From Bdellovibrionales bacterium (GTDB lineage Bacteria > Bdellovibrionota > Bdellovibrionia > Bdellovibrionales > UBA1609), in the NCBI GenBank assembly GCA_020628165.1, contig JAHDFM010000021.1:1-64000 (forward strand): 64,000 bases of DNA, given 5' to 3'. This document shows, piece after piece, positions 1 to 9,733 of the stretch; positions within the stretch are counted from its first letter, which is position 1, and each line of letters opens with the position of its first letter. The notes under the pieces were generated by a model. The model made no database searches. It saw only the letters and a program-made list of their open reading frames with translations, and was not told where the DNA came from. Position numbers and translations under genes: made by a program.

Positions 1-31
1 AAAAAAAGGAGATCATTGATCTCCTTTTTTT
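1..31. terminator. Bidirectional intrinsic terminator
   Basis: A perfect stem (GGAGATC / GATCTCC, three-base loop) is flanked by seven A on the left and seven T on the right, so it can terminate transcription from either side. It lies just downstream of the minus-strand gene ending at 58 and probably also serves a plus-strand gene outside the window. Confidence 0.85.
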
Positions 32-57
32 ATATCTACATGTCAGTAACTTGTATC

Positions 58-861
58 TTATTTTTGTTTTGCCAGTTCCGCTTTCTTTTTTAAGATTTCA
101 GTGTCCTTCATGATTATGTCATTGACCCCTTCGGAGTAACAGCTCAAGGCGCGTCGGTGAGATCTTTCACTGCACATTTCGATGAGATCTTCTATATCAA
201 ACTCTCTATCTGTATTGTAGTTGTCAACTTTATCAGCTGGCGATCCGATCACAACACAGGTTTCACCATTTTCCCAGCCCCAGCCACCGGGTGCTGATTT
301 GGTGTTTTTACAGTAGGGCTTACCGCCGTTGAGTGCTGAAAACACTCTTGTCTCTGATAGCATCGCTAATTCTAAAGCTATTTCTATGCAAAGAACTTTT
401 GAACTGTTGGAACGTAAGTTTTTGTGACAATTATAAATGATTCCTCTCATATGATAATTAAACAAATGCTTCTCGCCGAGATCTAAACTGATCACTAGTT
501 TTGCTCCCTTCCTTTTTAAAACTCGCACATGTTTTTTGACCTGATGAAAACCTTTGTCCACTTTAGACTTTTTCACTATGCAGCTTTGTTGGTTTTCCCA
601 GCCCCAGCCATCACCGTCAGGGTCTGTGCCGTTCAGTTGGCAATAAGGTCTTAACCTGTTAAAAGCCAATTGCACTCGGAACTCTGTGTTCAACGCCATT
701 TTAAGATTGATGTCTTCACACGTCTCTATTTCTTTTAAAGTCTCCATAGCGGCACAGTTGTCTGCAATGGCTTCAAGCTGTTCTGCAAACAAAACATCAT
801 TTGGTTTTGCACTTGCTAATAATGGAATCAATAAAATACTTGCGATTAAAATTTTAAACAT
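58..861 (-). CDS. Secreted protein with duplicated CBM10-like GWGWEN motifs
   Basis: A 267-residue protein with an N-terminal signal peptide (hydrophobic stretch ending LLASA near residue 18), so probably periplasmic or exported. It has a clear internal duplication: two units each contain spaced cysteines, an L..E.RV segment, then PYC followed by GWGWEN and a closing Cys (residues about 72-94 and 182-202). A third partial unit (two Cys separated by ten residues) starts near residue 230. The C..GWGWEN..SC pattern resembles family 10 carbohydrate-binding modules, but the surrounding helical sequence does not look like a classic CBM10, so carbohydrate binding is only inferred. No catalytic domain was recognised. 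The ATG is preceded by a strong purine-rich GGGGGGAGGG. It is transcribed alone toward the terminator at the window start. Confidence 0.75.
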   Translation of the reverse strand: MFKILIASILLIPLLASAKPNDVLFAEQLEAIADNCAAMETLKEIETCEDINLKMALNTEFRVQLAFNRLRPYCQLNGTDPDGDGWGWENQQSCIVKKSKVDKGFHQVKKHVRVLKRKGAKLVISLDLGEKHLFNYHMRGIIYNCHKNLRSNSSKVLCIEIALELAMLSETRVFSALNGGKPYCKNTKSAPGGWGWENGETCVVIGSPADKVDNYNTDREFDIEDLIEMCSERSHRRALSCYSEGVNDIIMKDTEILKKKAELAKQK

Positions 862-1004
862 ATGGCCCTCCCCCCGTAATCGTTTAAAACAAATGCAGGC
901 TAAAAGAGCTTTAATTAAAAATCAAATTAAGACTTTGACAGTTTTAAATTTCTGGTGTCAGTCAGGTCTATTTTTACAGGTGTCAAAATAACTCCAGATA
1001 TTTT

Positions 1005-1994
1005 TTACTTACCTAAATGATCCCGCGCTGTCTGTGTGACAACACGACCTCGTGGTGTTTTTTGAATGAACCCCTCTTGAATCAAATAAGGTTCATACAC
1101 TTCTTCTATAGTGCCGGCCTCTTCACTGAGACTTGCTGAAAGTGTGTCGATACCGACTGGCCCACCAGAAAACTTATCACAAATGGTCACCAAGATTTTA
1201 CGATCCATTTGATCTAAACCTAAACGATCCACTTCAAGCTCATTCAGGGCGTATTCTGAAATGTCTAAATCAATGGTGCCATTTCCTTTCACTTCGGCGT
1301 AGTCCCGCACTCGTCGCAACAAACGGTTTGCTATTCTCGGAGTGCCGCGACTGCGTCTTGAGATCTCTTCAGCTCCATCATCGGTGAGTTCTACCCCGAG
1401 AAGTTGCGCAGATCTTTTTAAAATGCGTTTTAAAGAATCGCGTTTATAAAATTGCAAACGCTCAATGATACCAAAGCGATCTCTAAAAGGTGGCTTGAGC
1501 AATCCAGCCCTTGTTGTTGCCCCTACTAAAGTGAACGGCGATAGTTGAAAGCGCATGGAGCGAGCACCAATGCCTTCACCTGTGATCAGATCAATGTAGT
1601 AATCTTCCATGGCACTGTACAAATACTCTTCTACGTCTTTGCTCAAACGATGGATCTCATCGATGAATAAAACTGAGCGAGGCTTTAAACTGGTTAATAA
1701 AGCTGCCAGATCTCCTTTTTTATTTAGGGCTGGGCCCGATGAAGATTTAAAATCAACTTGCAATTCGTTGGCTAGAATGTGTGACAAGGTTGTTTTACCC
1801 AAGCCTGGAGGGCCACAAAACAAACAGTGATCTAAGGGCTCTTCACGCTTTTGCGCTGCTTGCACAAAAACTTTTAACTTATTTTTAATTAAATCCTGTC
1901 CGGGAAAATCCTCAAACACCTTGGGGCGCAAACTTTTTTCAAAGGTCGGCTCCGTTGACTCTACATCTTTGTGGCCTTCAATGATTCGTTCCAT
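1005..1994 (-). CDS. ruvB: Holliday junction branch migration helicase RuvB
   Basis: AAA+ ATPase that drives Holliday-junction branch migration as hexamers together with RuvA. Visible motifs are the Walker [16 protein letters not shown], Walker [18 protein letters not shown], sensor 1 GATTRAG and the arginine-finger region FRDRFG. The C-terminal winged helix has the usual [13 protein letters not shown] segment. The length (329-333 residues) is normal. The ORF track starts at a GTG (2006) that overlaps the end of ruvA. The ATG four codons later (1994) is preferred because GGGTGAG precedes it and RuvB usually begins close to this point. It is the last gene of a ruvC-ruvA-ruvB operon, translationally close-coupled to ruvA. 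Confidence 0.97.
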   Translation of the reverse strand: MERIIEGHKDVESTEPTFEKSLRPKVFEDFPGQDLIKNKLKVFVQAAQKREEPLDHCLFCGPPGLGKTTLSHILANELQVDFKSSSGPALNKKGDLAALLTSLKPRSVLFIDEIHRLSKDVEEYLYSAMEDYYIDLITGEGIGARSMRFQLSPFTLVGATTRAGLLKPPFRDRFGIIERLQFYKRDSLKRILKRSAQLLGVELTDDGAEEISRRSRGTPRIANRLLRRVRDYAEVKGNGTIDLDISEYALNELEVDRLGLDQMDRKILVTICDKFSGGPVGIDTLSASLSEEAGTIEEVYEPYLIQEGFIQKTPRGRVVTQTARDHLGK

Positions 1995-1998
1995 AGTC

Positions 1999-2565
1999 TC
2001 ACCCACTTAACTCTGATAAGGCTTGTCGAACACCGTCTTGAACCGTAATGTCATCGTTGAACTTTTCAACAACAAACTCAACATCAGCCAATTTAAAACC
2101 TAAGTTAACCAGCGCAGAAACAATATCGCGCTTTGAAGAGAACTCCGCTTTGCTTTTTTGATCAATCACTAACTTGCCCTTGAGGCTCAGTATGATTTGT
2201 TCAGCTGTTTTCTTACCCACCTTCGGCAGCTTAACTAGGCCTTTGACGTCCCCTTGATCAATGAGATTGACGATCTTTTCAAGAGGCATAGCCGACAAAA
2301 CACCAATGGCAAGTTTAGGACCAATGCCGTTCACTTTAATCAGTGATAAAAATAGTTCTTTTTCGGCAACTTGTGAAAAACCAAATAAAATAAAAGCATC
2401 TTCTCGCACGTGCGTGTGAACCCAAAGAGAACAACTGGCCTGATCTGAAACTTGGTCAATGGTGAACTGCGAACACTGCAAACTGTAGCCAACCCCTTGC
2501 ACATCGACGATGAGTTCGTTTTGCTTTTCGTTATAGACGGGTTTTCCCCTCAAGTGACCAATCAT
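1999..2565 (-). CDS. ruvA: Holliday junction DNA helicase subunit RuvA
   Basis: Holliday-junction-binding subunit (188 residues) that forms tetramers on the four-way junction and loads RuvB. The start MIGHLRGKP, the OB-fold domain I with VQGVGY, and the helix-hairpin-helix motifs ([14 protein letters not shown] and [20 protein letters not shown]) are typical. A short linker is followed by the small domain III ([12 protein letters not shown]) that contacts RuvB. It overlaps the possible GTG start of ruvB by a few bases and lies 16 bases downstream of ruvC, so the three form one operon. It is slightly shorter than the roughly 200-residue norm, with a short domain II-III linker. Confidence 0.97.
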   Translation of the reverse strand: MIGHLRGKPVYNEKQNELIVDVQGVGYSLQCSQFTIDQVSDQASCSLWVHTHVREDAFILFGFSQVAEKELFLSLIKVNGIGPKLAIGVLSAMPLEKIVNLIDQGDVKGLVKLPKVGKKTAEQIILSLKGKLVIDQKSKAEFSSKRDIVSALVNLGFKLADVEFVVEKFNDDITVQDGVRQALSELSG

Positions 2566-2581
2566 AACTCTCCTTAAGATT

Positions 2582-3067
2582 TTAAATTCTGAAGTTCTCT
2601 AAACCCCTATCCACATTTGTCATCTGTGTGAAACAACAATAAGCCAGCGCTAAAGCATCGGACTCATCTTCTTTTAAAATTTGGGTTTGGTAAACTTTAT
2701 TTAATATGGACTGTACCGTCAGCTTATCACTGCTTCCAGACCCCGTAGCTATTTTTTTAACATACTTAGCTGCATATTCAAAAACGTGAGCACCATGTCT
2801 ACCTGCCGAAAGCAAACAGACTCCCCTAGCATGGCCCAATTTAAAGGCACTATCAGCGTTTTTGCCCAAAAATATTTTTTCGAGAGACAGATAACTAATG
2901 TTGTATTGAGTGTACAATTGATCAAGCTGTTGACTTAAAAAAAATAACTTATTCTTAAATTCTTTTTTTGAACTCAAATTGATCACACCACTGGTGACGT
3001 ACTCATTGCTTAAATCAATAACTGCATAGCCTGTAAAACGAGAGCCGGGGTCAATACCAAGAATCAT
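2582..3067 (-). CDS. ruvC: Crossover junction endodeoxyribonuclease RuvC
   Basis: RNase-H-fold resolvase that cleaves Holliday junctions after RuvAB branch migration. Acidic active-site residues are visible: the Asp of LGIDPGSR, the Glu of LSLEKIFLGKN, and the two Asp of DESDALALAYC. The track ORF begins 13 codons earlier (3106). The internal ATG at 3067 is preferred because RuvC proteins characteristically start a residue or two before LGIDPGS, though neither start has a strong Shine-Dalgarno sequence. This gives 161 residues, at the short end for the family. It is the first gene of ruvCAB and is divergent from the TPR gene at 3207, sharing a roughly 140-base promoter region with it. Confidence 0.95.
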   Translation of the reverse strand: MILGIDPGSRFTGYAVIDLSNEYVTSGVINLSSKKEFKNKLFFLSQQLDQLYTQYNISYLSLEKIFLGKNADSAFKLGHARGVCLLSAGRHGAHVFEYAAKYVKKIATGSGSSDKLTVQSILNKVYQTQILKEDESDALALAYCCFTQMTNVDRGLENFRI

Positions 3068-3206
3068 AATACGATTAAAACCTGTAACACGGCCGCTGTA
3101 AAGCATCTGTTATCGACTTTCTGTTATAGACTTAGAAACTTAAAATTATCAAAAGTATCCACAGGATAAGATTGAAACTCAAATAGGTCCGTGAGATAAT
3201 TTTAAA

Positions 3207-3974
3207 ATGGATATGAATCTCGCTCAAACCATTGAAAAGTATCATCAAGAGTACGACAAAAACCCTAAATCAAAAGTTTTTGCCCCACTAGCTGATGCCT
3301 ATCGCAAACTGGGAGAGCACAATCAGGCTCTCAACATTGCTCAAAATGGCCTTGTTCACCACCCCAGCTTTTCTGGTGGACACATCGTGTTAGGGCGCGT
3401 TTATATGGATCTCGAGCAAAATATCAAGGCCATAGAGTGCCTTGAAAAAGCTTGTAAACTCTCCCCTGAAAATATACTTGGACAACAGTTACTGGCAGAC
3501 CTTTACCTTAAAGAACAGATGGTAAAAAAAGCCCTGGCCAGCTACAAAATGGTGTTATTTTTAAAGCCTAATGACAAAACAGCCCAAGAAAGAGTCAAAA
3601 AGCTCGAAAGCTTATCTGCAGATGATTTTGACCAAGATGCCTTCAAAATTAAAAAAATCAACTTTAGCAAAAAAGACAATAACAACAATAAAGGCAATGA
3701 CGATCTATTGCTCGCAAGAGCACTTTCTTTAGCTGATGCATTTTTAGTGCGCAACGAAGTTGAAAAAAGTTTTCAAGTGCTCGATGAAGCCAAAGTCAAT
3801 TTAGGTGAGCACCCAGAAATCATGAAACGCTTACAACTGATCGATGAAAATATTGAAAGTCGAAACCCGCAAACTAACGCCCATTCACTTGCAAAGCGTG
3901 AGACTATTTACTTAAATGAAAATATTAATTACTTACAAAAACTTTTGAATCAAATACAAGATCGCAAAAAATAA
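3207..3974 (+). CDS. Cytoplasmic TPR-repeat protein
   Basis: A 255-residue protein with no signal peptide. About three tetratricopeptide repeats are recognisable in the first 130 residues (A.AYRKLGEHNQALNIAQNGL; HIVLGRVYMDLEQNIKAIECLEKA; QLLADLYLKEQMVKKALASYKMVL), followed by a charged Asn/Lys-rich linker and a C-terminal helical segment. TPR proteins are protein-protein adaptors and no specific function can be assigned. It lies 12 bases upstream of efp on the same strand, so the two are probably cotranscribed. ATG is used; a second in-frame ATG two codons later is an equally plausible start. Confidence 0.8.
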   Translation: MDMNLAQTIEKYHQEYDKNPKSKVFAPLADAYRKLGEHNQALNIAQNGLVHHPSFSGGHIVLGRVYMDLEQNIKAIECLEKACKLSPENILGQQLLADLYLKEQMVKKALASYKMVLFLKPNDKTAQERVKKLESLSADDFDQDAFKIKKINFSKKDNNNNKGNDDLLLARALSLADAFLVRNEVEKSFQVLDEAKVNLGEHPEIMKRLQLIDENIESRNPQTNAHSLAKRETIYLNENINYLQKLLNQIQDRKK

Positions 3975-3986
3975 CCAGGAGATTCT

Positions 3987-4550
3987 ATGCACTCTACGAG
4001 CGACTTTAGAAAGGGGCTTAAATTGCTCATCGATGGTGAACCCTACACAATCGTTGATTTTCAACATCACAAACCTGGCAAAGGCAATGCCGTCACTCGC
4101 ACAAAAATGAAACACCTCATCACTGGGCAAAATTTAGAGAAAAGTTTTAAATCTGGTGAAAAATTCCCAATTCCTGATGTCGAATACAATGAAATGAAGT
4201 TTCTCTATAGCGATGAGTCTGGTTTTCACTTTATGAACCAAGAAAATTACGAACAACTCGATATGGACTCGGAAATTGTTGGAGACGCTAAGTTTTTCAT
4301 TAAAGAAGACCTCGAAGTGAAGATTTGTTTTTTCAATGAACGCGCCGTAGGTCTTGAAGTTCCTAAAACGGTTAACCTCAAGGTCAGCCAAACAGACCCT
4401 GGACTTAAAGGCAACACCGTATCGAACACGACCAAACCAGCCACTTTAGAGACGGGCCTTGTTGTGCAAGTGCCTTTGCACATCAATGAAGGCGACTTGC
4501 TAAAAATCAATACGGAAGAGTCTTGTTATATTGAACGGGTCAATTCATAA
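3987..4550 (+). CDS. efp: Translation elongation factor P
   Basis: EF-P binds between the P and E sites of the ribosome and relieves stalling at polyproline stretches. The 187-residue length, the N-terminal KOW-like domain (FRKGLKLLIDGEPYTIVDFQ), the acceptor loop HKPGKGNAVTRTK and the C-terminal OB domain ending in YIERVNS match the family. The loop tip carries Lys32, the residue modified by beta-lysylation (EpmA/EpmB) in the lysine-type EF-P group. No modification enzyme gene is present in the window. A strong AGGAG precedes the ATG. Confidence 0.96.
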   Translation: MHSTSDFRKGLKLLIDGEPYTIVDFQHHKPGKGNAVTRTKMKHLITGQNLEKSFKSGEKFPIPDVEYNEMKFLYSDESGFHFMNQENYEQLDMDSEIVGDAKFFIKEDLEVKICFFNERAVGLEVPKTVNLKVSQTDPGLKGNTVSNTTKPATLETGLVVQVPLHINEGDLLKINTEESCYIERVNS

Positions 4551-4590
4551 ACTGCAATTGACTGATCGTTTTTTTTAACAAAAACTCAAC

Positions 4591-4630
4591 AAATTTCCTC
4601 AACCTACAACCAATCTGTTGAGAGGAAATT
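4591..4630. repeat. Long imperfect inverted repeat between efp and the next gene
   Basis: AATTTCCTC-AAC pairs with GTTGAGAGGAAATT across a 13-base loop, 41 bases after the efp stop. It is not followed by a T tract on the plus strand, so it is a weak terminator at best. It could be an attenuator, mRNA-stabilising hairpin or protein-binding site. Confidence 0.4.
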
Positions 4631-4718
4631 ATTTCCTAGCACGAAACCTAATTGTCTAACATTGTTAATGAATTTTTACAGCGAATGCATTAAAATATTC
4701 ATAGACAGGTGAGGCCTC

Positions 4719-5762
4719 TTGGAACGAATCAACGAACTTTTTATTTATAATCATCTTCTTGAAAGTGAAAACACTAACGATATGGCAATGCAACTCTTCG
4801 CCGACTTTCATAATAAAAAAAATAAAATTAATGAAAAAACAGCCATTTTAAATTTCTTGATTCAAAGTGGTCACGGCCAAGAGGCATTTAACTTACTGCG
4901 CGAGTGGCCGAATAAGGAAAAGTATTTTCCTTGGTCTGTTTTTTTTGAATTGCTGTTGCGCAAAGACATTGTCATTTCAGACGAAGAATATACTACACTG
5001 ACAGACTTCATCAAGATTCAAGGCTTTGACTTACAAGTCTCTAAAAACTTCACAAGCCTTAACTCTAAATTTAAATCGATGATACAGGACACGACACAAC
5101 AGCTACAATACACCAGTCAACAACAACTTAAACTTCTTTGGGACAAACTTGAATTCATCAAAGATAGGGACCTCACCGAACAACAAGATAATATTTTTAA
5201 ACAACTCATGCTTTATGACTCTAGCAACCCACAACTTAATCAGCTTCTTGAGGACTTTAATAAGAAAAAAGCCATGAATATGTTAAACCGGCAAAGTAAA
5301 GACACCTATCAAATTGATTACGCGAATTATGCCGATAACAGTCTTAATGAGGAAGAAAACAAGTTTTGTCAGAACTTATACCAGCACATTACTGAAACCA
5401 CCTACGACAACGATAAAAAGTATTATCTTTACACAATTTTGTTCTACCAGATGGAAGCCTATGAATTTGCCTTGAACTGCATAAAAAAAGCGACTCAAAG
5501 TTTACAGACCCAATGGCTTGAAATTGAGCTTCTTCATTTAAATAAGAGATATTTTGAATGCATCGATGCATGCAATAAAATTTTTATGGAGAACTTAGAC
5601 AATGCTGACATACAGATGGCTTGTCTTTATCAAAAGTCACAGTCAATGTGGGAGGTTGGCAGTCAACAAGAAGCCATTGAAGTGATGTCATCTCTTTTAA
5701 AAATACGCCCCTATTTTCGTTCGGCTTATGAAATTCTACAATCGTGGATGGCCGAATATTGA
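4719..5762 (+). CDS. Helical (TPR-like) protein of unknown function upstream of tamB
   Basis: A 347-residue protein with no signal peptide or membrane segment. It is rich in helix-forming residues, and the C-terminal part (CLYQKSQSMWEVGSQQEAIEVMSSLLKIRPYFRSAYEIL) looks like a TPR pair. No family was recognised. It starts at a TTG, which is supported by AGGTGAGG a few bases upstream and by coding-like sequence immediately afterwards. Its TGA stop overlaps a candidate start of the following tamB-like gene, so the two are likely translationally coupled. A role in outer-membrane assembly is suggested only by this position. Confidence 0.7.
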   Translation: MERINELFIYNHLLESENTNDMAMQLFADFHNKKNKINEKTAILNFLIQSGHGQEAFNLLREWPNKEKYFPWSVFFELLLRKDIVISDEEYTTLTDFIKIQGFDLQVSKNFTSLNSKFKSMIQDTTQQLQYTSQQQLKLLWDKLEFIKDRDLTEQQDNIFKQLMLYDSSNPQLNQLLEDFNKKKAMNMLNRQSKDTYQIDYANYADNSLNEEENKFCQNLYQHITETTYDNDKKYYLYTILFYQMEAYEFALNCIKKATQSLQTQWLEIELLHLNKRYFECIDACNKIFMENLDNADIQMACLYQKSQSMWEVGSQQEAIEVMSSLLKIRPYFRSAYEILQSWMAEY

Positions 5763-8700
5763 ATAAAACAACTCTAGCCCTTATAGCCTTCACTTGCAGT
5801 TTGCTTTCTGGCTTTATTGGTTTTAGCACTCAATATTTCACACCCAAAATAAAACCTCTCATTGTTAAAGAGATTCACAATAAAACAAAAGACTTCATTG
5901 ATATAAATTTAAAGGCAGAAGACATAGAGTTTGACTGGTTATCTTTAGCTGCAAACTTTAACAATCTTTACATCCAACCCAAAAAAGACCTTAAGAAATA
6001 CCTTGGCCCCGTTGATATCAAAAATATTGAAGTGAGTCTTAACTTCATTGAGCTCCTCAAAGGCAACGTCAGCATAAAGTCCATTGACATTGTTGAATCC
6101 AATGTCACCGTAATCGTAAAGAAATTCAGTAATAATCAAAAAAAACAAATCGACAGCTTAGATATCTTAAAAAAGATACCTATTGAATTCTTAAATTTAA
6201 ACCAGGTGAATTTATTATTAAAAATAAGCCCTCTTAATATTTCATTGTTTGCAAAAAATATTGATGCTCAATTTGAGAACCTTAAATCAGCACTCATAAG
6301 CAAAGTGAACAGTGAAGAGATCATCTTAAAAAAATCAGATGACATTCACAAATACAAATTTTCACTCGACTCTAACATTTTATTAGAGAACCAGAGAATA
6401 CTTATATCTAACTTCTCATTCATACAAAACAAGAACTTTTATTTAGATCTTTCCGGTGACATCAAAGGAAAGTGGCTCAACAATTCGATCTCTCAGATCA
6501 ATATAAACTCTGATGGTAAGCTAGACATGAAATTAGTGTCAGGTATTAGCCAAGAACTATTTCCAAACTTAAAACTTCCAAACATAGGTGGCATTGTCAA
6601 ATACAGTGTCAAACAATTTGGTGACAAACTCTCATTCAAATCACCAAAGTTTGTGGTTGAAAGTGATGAACTGACTGTAGCCGGTCAAAGCTTAAAAAAA
6701 CTAAGTGTTAAGGGAAAACTGAGTGACGATGAGCTTAAAATTTATGACCTCAATGTAAGTAACAGCGTTGGAAACATCACAGACAGCCGTGTTGGAATTA
6801 ATATTAAAAAAATGAATAATATAAATGCCAACTTGAACGTCAACCAGTTTAACTTAGACAATTTACTGAACGCTCTTTCTACCAAAAAATCAAAAAAACA
6901 ACCTGAGGTCACAGCTCAAGTCCTCGCTAATGGACAAGCGCAATGCACAGGGTCCATAAAACCAAAATTTAAAATCACCTGCAATACCAAGGCTTATGAT
7001 TCAAAATTTCACCTCATCCGCAACTCTGAAAAAAACAATATCATAGAGATCAATAACATTGCTGGAAAATCCTCTGTCATTATCACAGACACCTTTGTTG
7101 CCTACGACGGCATGGTCAGCGTCAACACAAGTGACATTGCTGCCAAAGGGCAAGTCAACTATTCCACTGGCTTTTATATCGACCTTAACGGAAACATAAA
7201 AGATATCAAAAATGATATCAAAAACATCGCTAACTTAGACTTAGAAGGTGATCTTAAAGGCACTGGCCGCATTGAAGGTAATAGTCGAACTGCTACTTTT
7301 ACCTCTCAAGTTGTCTGTGCCTCTTGTGTGATTAAAAAATGGAAGCTAGGAGATTTTTCTGCAGATTTTTCTCTGATCAAAAGCAATCTTCTGTTCGATA
7401 ATATAAAAGGCCGTTTGGGTGAAAGTCAACACTCCTCACGTGTTAATGTAGACCTTCTTAACAGCACCATAGATGTAGACAGTGACTTCCAAAAAGTGGA
7501 GCTAAGTGATGTCAGAAAAGCCATCTATGAAAATGTAAAAATAGACTTTAAAATTGAAGGTGAAGGTACAGCCAAAGTGAAGCTTTGGGGTCCATTAGTT
7601 CTCAATGAGCTGAACTTTGATTTTATATCGAGCTTCGGTTACGGATTTGTCACCAAAGAAAGTTTTGACCGAGCTAAAATTGACCTCACCTGTAGAAATG
7701 GCAATATCAAGGTAAAAAAAGTAAATATAAAAAAGGCAGACTCAACTATTGTGGTGAATGGTGGCATGGACCGTGAGGCCAACATAGACATCACTGCATT
7801 CACCCAATCTTTGTTGATTAAAAACTCAGAATTTTTAAACATGTTAAAAGTAGACCTCGGTGGAAGTTTAAACATTAGCTCTCGCTTAACTGGTACATTT
7901 AAAGATCCAAAAGTGACCGTTGATGGCTACATCTATAATGACGAGCTAGGCTTAGTAAATAACAAAAACTCTTCCATCAACTTAATTATAGACAGAGAAA
8001 AAATATATGGAAAACTCACTCTAAACAAAGATCAATTCATCGGTGAGATCGACTACCCGTTCACAAACAAAGACGCCCTCGTTGCCTTAGATGCAAAAAA
8101 TTGGAATTTTAGTAAAATTTTAGAAGGCCATTTTCCTCACCTAAAAAAACTTAATATTTTTTCTAACGTCAATGGTTCGGCCAAGCTAAGACTTCCAAAT
8201 AAGAACTTTTACCGATCAACTGGTTCTGTTAATTTTAGCAATTTTCATATGTTGAGAGGATCTTATTCTCTCTACCTAGCTAAAAAAATAGCTATTAATA
8301 TCAATAATGGTAATATCAGTGACTTTAGCACTAAGTTCAAAGGACAGAGATCAAATCTCGACATCCAATCTAAAGGGTCCTCTTTTAATGATTTAAACCT
8401 CAATCTGAACGGTAAAATTGACCTCGGGTTAGGGCTTATTTTGTCCTCTATCATAGAAGAGTTCAAAGGCAACACCTCCTTGTCGTTAAATGTGACTGGC
8501 CCAATTCACAAACCAAGTACAAATGGAAGTGTATATGTACAAGATGCTACTCTTAAAATTTTAGAGCTCAAACAGCCCATCACAAACTTAAATGCCGAGC
8601 TCACTATGAACAACCAAGATCTTATCATCAATCAAATGAATGGCATCATTGGAGATGGCAATATCATACTGAATGGTAAAATAGGCCTTAGTAAAGTTGA

Positions 8701-9730
8701 ACCTAACCTGAAAATCAATGGTTACTTTAAAGATGTTCAATTCAAGTCCATTGATGGCGTGAATTTACTATTAAATGGTGATTACAAACTTACAGGTCAA
8801 CAAACTCCGTATTTACTAGCAGCCAATGTCGATGTTCTCTCTGGTAATATCGATAAAGAGGTCACACTGAATAAAACAACAAAGCAAAAAAAACTTAGTA
8901 AATTTGCCCCTGAAGAGTTTCAAGAAAAAAAGACCAACCCTTTTTTACTCAACGTGAATTTGAACTTTGAACGGGACATACCCACTAAAATCGTCACCAC
9001 CCAAGTCACCTTAGAAACGATCGTTTTTGGACAACTCAATATCTCAGATAAAATCTCTGACCCTATCTTTAATGGTAAGATTAATTTTGCTCAAAATGGT
9101 CGATTGATATTAAGAAACAACGAATATGTCATCAGAAACAGTTCGTTGTCCTACAGGGATCAAAAAGCTGGAAACCCATATTTAAATTTAGAGGCTGACG
9201 GACGTGTGGAAGAATACGATATCAGTATTAAAGTTCTCGGCACCGGTGAAAACCCAAATATTTCTTTTCAAAGCTCCCCGATTCTTGCTAACAATGAAAT
9301 CATTAATTTGATTTTACTGGGTTACACCACCACAGAGATTGATAACGAAACAGGCCCTCAAGACCAAAATAACCGCCTTGCTTTTGAAGCCAGCTCTATC
9401 ATACTCAAAGAGAAGCTCGGATTAACTCGAGGCTTAAATGACAAACTCGGTATTGATGTAGACATATCTTCAACCTTCAATGAAGATCAAAGTAAGGCCA
9501 TCCCTGTCGTGACTCTAAAAAAACGATTGGGCAAAAAACTCAACGCTTCGGCCAGTAGAACTTTTGAAAAGTCTGCAACGAATTCAGTCAAACTGGATTA
9601 CAAATTAAATAAAAACTTATCAATTATTGGCTCATACGTTCGAGAAGAGGGCAAAGATACAACTAATGACACTGATGAAGACGGAGATGCACTAGGGCTT
9701 GATTTTGAGTACAAACTTGAGTTCAAATAA
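5744..9730 (+). CDS. tamB: TamB-like translocation and assembly module protein
   Basis: A large (1,328-residue) inner-membrane-anchored periplasmic protein with one N-terminal transmembrane helix (TTLALIAFTCSLLSGFIGF). It has a very long repetitive beta-rich body typical of AsmA/TamB bridge proteins and a C-terminal TamB (DUF490) domain, including the segments NGKINFAQNGRLILRNNEYVIR and NPYLNLEADGRVEEYDISI near residues 1105-1180. TamB-like proteins span the periplasm and act with an Omp85 partner in barrel assembly or lipid transport. The gene overlaps the preceding ORF. The ATG at 5744 is the track start, but a TTG at 5759 that overlaps the upstream TGA is a plausible coupled start directly before the membrane helix. 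The Omp85 gene begins three bases after its stop, so the two form a functional pair. Confidence 0.88.
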   Translation: MDGRILNKTTLALIAFTCSLLSGFIGFSTQYFTPKIKPLIVKEIHNKTKDFIDINLKAEDIEFDWLSLAANFNNLYIQPKKDLKKYLGPVDIKNIEVSLNFIELLKGNVSIKSIDIVESNVTVIVKKFSNNQKKQIDSLDILKKIPIEFLNLNQVNLLLKISPLNISLFAKNIDAQFENLKSALISKVNSEEIILKKSDDIHKYKFSLDSNILLENQRILISNFSFIQNKNFYLDLSGDIKGKWLNNSISQININSDGKLDMKLVSGISQELFPNLKLPNIGGIVKYSVKQFGDKLSFKSPKFVVESDELTVAGQSLKKLSVKGKLSDDELKIYDLNVSNSVGNITDSRVGINIKKMNNINANLNVNQFNLDNLLNALSTKKSKKQPEVTAQVLANGQAQCTGSIKPKFKITCNTKAYDSKFHLIRNSEKNNIIEINNIAGKSSVIITDTFVAYDGMVSVNTSDIAAKGQVNYSTGFYIDLNGNIKDIKNDIKNIANLDLEGDLKGTGRIEGNSRTATFTSQVVCASCVIKKWKLGDFSADFSLIKSNLLFDNIKGRLGESQHSSRVNVDLLNSTIDVDSDFQKVELSDVRKAIYENVKIDFKIEGEGTAKVKLWGPLVLNELNFDFISSFGYGFVTKESFDRAKIDLTCRNGNIKVKKVNIKKADSTIVVNGGMDREANIDITAFTQSLLIKNSEFLNMLKVDLGGSLNISSRLTGTFKDPKVTVDGYIYNDELGLVNNKNSSINLIIDREKIYGKLTLNKDQFIGEIDYPFTNKDALVALDAKNWNFSKILEGHFPHLKKLNIFSNVNGSAKLRLPNKNFYRSTGSVNFSNFHMLRGSYSLYLAKKIAININNGNISDFSTKFKGQRSNLDIQSKGSSFNDLNLNLNGKIDLGLGLILSSIIEEFKGNTSLSLNVTGPIHKPSTNGSVYVQDATLKILELKQPITNLNAELTMNNQDLIINQMNGIIGDGNIILNGKIGLSKVEPNLKINGYFKDVQFKSIDGVNLLLNGDYKLTGQQTPYLLAANVDVLSGNIDKEVTLNKTTKQKKLSKFAPEEFQEKKTNPFLLNVNLNFERDIPTKIVTTQVTLETIVFGQLNISDKISDPIFNGKINFAQNGRLILRNNEYVIRNSSLSYRDQKAGNPYLNLEADGRVEEYDISIKVLGTGENPNISFQSSPILANNEIINLILLGYTTTEIDNETGPQDQNNRLAFEASSIILKEKLGLTRGLNDKLGIDVDISSTFNEDQSKAIPVVTLKKRLGKKLNASASRTFEKSATNSVKLDYKLNKNLSIIGSYVREEGKDTTNDTDEDGDALGLDFEYKLEFK

Positions 9731-9733
9731 GTT

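Noticed and set aside
686-991. 101-residue plus-strand ORF
   Set aside because: It is mostly antisense to the CBM10-like secreted protein and shows no motif or ribosome-binding site.
3150-3175. DnaA-box-like GTATCCACA near ruvC
   Set aside because: A single imperfect copy with no cluster, no AT-rich unwinding element and no dnaA or dnaN nearby; not evidence for an origin.
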